Assembly: GCA_037143735.1 (NCBI GenBank)
Contig: JBAWYD010000011.1
Coordinates: 1 to 33,311 of the forward strand
DNA from: JAPLJQ01 sp037143735
Lineage (GTDB): Bacteria; Desulfobacterota; Syntrophia; Syntrophales; UBA2185
Direction: 5' to 3'
Length of the DNA: 33,311 nt
Below, piece by piece: positions 31,578 to 33,311 of the stretch. Below the pieces are notes generated by a model, which had not been told where the DNA came from, did no database searches, and saw nothing but the letters and a program-made list of their open reading frames with translations. A program made the translations under genes and the position numbers. Positions within the stretch are counted from its first letter, which is position 1. Each line of letters starts with the position of its first letter.

Positions 31578-32165
31578 ATGTCCTATCTTGAAATGAAACA
31601 GAGACTCGCAGAAATCATTCTGGAACGATCTTTCCAGTATCGCGATGATCCTCCCTTTACGCTGGCTTCCGGGAGGACGAGCAGCTATTACTTCAATTGC
31701 AAGCCTACAACCCTTGATCCGGAGGGAATGTATCTCATCGGCCATATTCTTTTTGAGATGCTTCGTCATTCCGACGTTACCGCCGCCGGGGGGCTTACCC
31801 TGGGCGCCGATCCCATTGCCAACGCCCTTTCCATGATTTCATATCAGAAGGGGAAGCCCATAAAATCTTTTGTCGTCAGAAAGGATATCAAGGGGCATGG
31901 GACAAAAAGCGCCATCGAAGGCAACGTCCATCGAGGTGAAAAGATTGTGATCATCGATGATGTCATTACCACGGGAGGGTCGACCATCACGGCAATGGAA
32001 ATTGCCAGAGATGCAGGTCTGGTGATTGATCGGGTCGTGACCCTGATTGACCGTGAAGAAGGAGGCAGGGAGAATATCGAGAAATACATCAACCGGGTAG
32101 ATTCGATCCTGACGAGATCTGACATCATGGATCTCTTCAATAAACGTCAACGCCCCGGAAAGTGA
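31578..32165 (+). CDS. pyrE: Orotate phosphoribosyltransferase
   Basis: A 195-residue cytoplasmic enzyme. The PRPP-binding motif is IVIIDDVITTGGST; FTLASGRTSSYYFNCK near the N terminus and VVRKDIKGHGTKSAIEG (catalytic loop) are OPRT signatures. It converts orotate and PRPP to OMP in pyrimidine synthesis. ATG 31578 gives a typical N terminus (MSYLEMKQRL) and lies 4 nt after the TonB-like stop; no strong ribosome site, so translation is probably coupled. A longer in-frame start at 31542 lies inside the upstream gene and is less likely. Confidence 0.94.
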   Translation: MSYLEMKQRLAEIILERSFQYRDDPPFTLASGRTSSYYFNCKPTTLDPEGMYLIGHILFEMLRHSDVTAAGGLTLGADPIANALSMISYQKGKPIKSFVVRKDIKGHGTKSAIEGNVHRGEKIVIIDDVITTGGSTITAMEIARDAGLVIDRVVTLIDREEGGRENIEKYINRVDSILTRSDIMDLFNKRQRPGK

Positions 32166-32171
32166 AGGATC

Positions 32172-33113
32172 ATGAAACATAAGTTCCTGTTGTTCGTATT
32201 TCTCTTCCTCTGTGTCGTGCTTTCTTTTTCTGCCGGCTGTAAAAAGGCGGAAGATCAGCAAAAACCACCTATCTCAGCCGCCGTTCCATCTCCTCAATCA
32301 TCACCCGGAGCAGAGGATAAATCCGTCCTGCCCGCCGGGAAGGAACCGCTTTCGGCATCAGTCCCTATTTCGGATAAAGCAGGCGTGCCGGCGGCGGAAA
32401 CCGAAAAAGCTGCACCCGATGTTCCGCCCGCAGCGCCGGGCGTTCCCGTTCAGTCTCCTGTGTCGCCCGTGAAGCCAGCGGGTAAAGATATTGTCCATGT
32501 CGCAGGATTTGACTCTCCCCAAATGTCCAAGGGCGCTCCCTCGGGTTGGCAGCTGGACAGAAGAAAAGGGACACCTTTTGTAAAACTTGAAAAAGGGTCG
32601 GATGTCTATTGCCTTCACCTGCTGAGCAACGAACAATCATCCTTCGGCGTAAAAAAAGGAATCAAGGTTGATGTCAAAGAGTTCCCCTATTTGAACTGGC
32701 GGTGGAAGGCTGCCCAGCTTCCGAACGGCGGAGATGTCAGAAAAACCAAAACGGATGACCAGGCAATTCAGGTTTATGTTGCGTTCACTCCGACAGGGTT
32801 TCCGGCGGCATTAAACACCCCGGTTGTGGGTTACATCTGGGATAACGAATCCCCAAAAGGCTGGACAGGCAGGAGCATGCAGATCGGGGGAGGGAAATTG
32901 AAATACGTTGTCGTCAGGAACAACACCGATCAACTGGGACAGTGGTATACGGAAAAGAGAAATATATACGAGGATTACAGAAAACTTTTTAAAGATGTAA
33001 AAGGCGGTGATCCTCCGACGCTGACCCACGGGGTCCAGTTTCATATCAATTCACAGAACACCGCAAGTGCTGCGGAAGGCTATATCTGCGATGTTTATTT
33101 CAGCAGGAAGTGA
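32172..33113 (+). CDS. DUF3047 lipoprotein
   Basis: A 313-residue lipoprotein. The signal peptide ends in SAGC (Cys at about residue 23). A Pro/Ala/Val-rich linker (about 30-95) follows, then a DUF3047 domain (about 98-310) with YLNWRWKAAQLPNGGD, DDQAIQVYVAF and VGYIWDNESPKGW. The family is common in Deltaproteobacteria and has no known activity; its jelly-roll-like pattern suggests carbohydrate or envelope binding. It starts 6 bp after pyrE. Confidence 0.85.
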   Translation: MKHKFLLFVFLFLCVVLSFSAGCKKAEDQQKPPISAAVPSPQSSPGAEDKSVLPAGKEPLSASVPISDKAGVPAAETEKAAPDVPPAAPGVPVQSPVSPVKPAGKDIVHVAGFDSPQMSKGAPSGWQLDRRKGTPFVKLEKGSDVYCLHLLSNEQSSFGVKKGIKVDVKEFPYLNWRWKAAQLPNGGDVRKTKTDDQAIQVYVAFTPTGFPAALNTPVVGYIWDNESPKGWTGRSMQIGGGKLKYVVVRNNTDQLGQWYTEKRNIYEDYRKLFKDVKGGDPPTLTHGVQFHINSQNTASAAEGYICDVYFSRK

Positions 33114-33239
33114 TGACTTCGTAAAATAATCCGCAACACCACGTCCTCAACGTAACCGTGGGTTGGAATGATCGCCACCCGCAGTTCAATATCTTCGGCG
33201 TCGGGAGTTTTGTGCTTGATCTTCCTGTCCCTCTTTTTC

Positions 33240-33268
33240 TTGACACTTCATCGCATTGCGGTTATATG
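33240..33268 (+). promoter_or_regulatory. Candidate promoter for a gene beyond the window
   Basis: TTGACA (33240-33245), 17 nt, TATATG (33263-33268; TTATAT one base earlier). The rest of 33114-33311 has no supported gene. A 48-codon frame on the minus strand (includes DAEDIELRVAIIPTHGYVED) has no start codon and may be a relic. Confidence 0.4.
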
Positions 33269-33311
33269 ACGGCATCAGGTTGTTTTCATTCGGTTGCCGC
33301 TGTCGGCTACA

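Noticed and set aside
33114..33311. A 48-codon minus-strand frame downstream of the DUF3047 gene
   Set aside because: A stop directly precedes it, it has no start codon, and the fragment matches nothing I recognise.
1..33311. CRISPR arrays, tRNA or rRNA genes, insertion sequences, prophage
   Set aside because: No regularly spaced repeats, cloverleaf-like sequences, transposase motifs or phage proteins were seen on either strand.

Overview
The window looks like the chromosome of an anaerobic, Gram-negative deltaproteobacterium in the broad sense (Desulfobacterota, Syntrophus-like). That is a judgement from gene content: an LL-diaminopimelate aminotransferase next to dapF, sigma-54 promoters with an NtrC-class activator, a MetH without its reactivation domain plus a separate reactivation protein, a thiolase-fold/DUF35 fusion next to a MaoC hydratase, and many outer-membrane lipoproteins. 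No 16S gene, tRNA, integrase, transposase or CRISPR array was seen.

Left part (1-9000). On the minus strand lie an acyl-CoA pair (MaoC hydratase, then an HMG-CoA-synthase-like protein fused to DUF35), a GNAT acetyltransferase, and a lysine/peptidoglycan operon dapF-dapL with its own sigma-70-type promoter. Divergent from dapF is a nitrogen operon (amtB, a PII gene, an outer-membrane beta-barrel gene) behind a near-perfect sigma-54 promoter. It ends in a long hairpin followed by the decayed remains of a toxin-antitoxin pair.

Middle part (9000-21100). A strong promoter drives two overlapping lipoprotein genes, the second carrying a caspase-like peptidase domain. A truncated nucleotidyltransferase relic follows. 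On the minus strand come fbp-fba (gluconeogenesis) and a compact signalling cluster: a STAS anti-anti-sigma protein, an NMT1/THI5-type periplasmic binding protein without an ABC transporter, and a Cache-HAMP-PP2C phosphatase. Next is a ZraS/ZraR-like two-component pair, divergent from a ZraP/Spy-like periplasmic gene that has its own sigma-54 promoter.

Right part (21100-33311). A leucine operon leuA-leuC-leuD-leuB is preceded by what reads as a complete transcription attenuator: a leader peptide with a run of Leu codons, then an 11-bp terminator hairpin with a U tract. The operon continues into a stand-alone MetH reactivation-domain gene. A second, different leuB-type gene is convergent. Then comes a clear sigma-70 promoter, a cobalamin riboswitch, a 42-codon leader ORF whose stop overlaps the metH start (ATGA), and metH itself. 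The window closes with a TonB-like gene, pyrE and a DUF3047 lipoprotein.

The most unusual points are the leucine attenuator, the riboswitch/leader-ORF/metH arrangement, the three-gene partner-switching sensor cluster, a thiolase-fold protein with apparently all catalytic residues replaced, and a PII protein lacking the usual uridylylated tyrosine.
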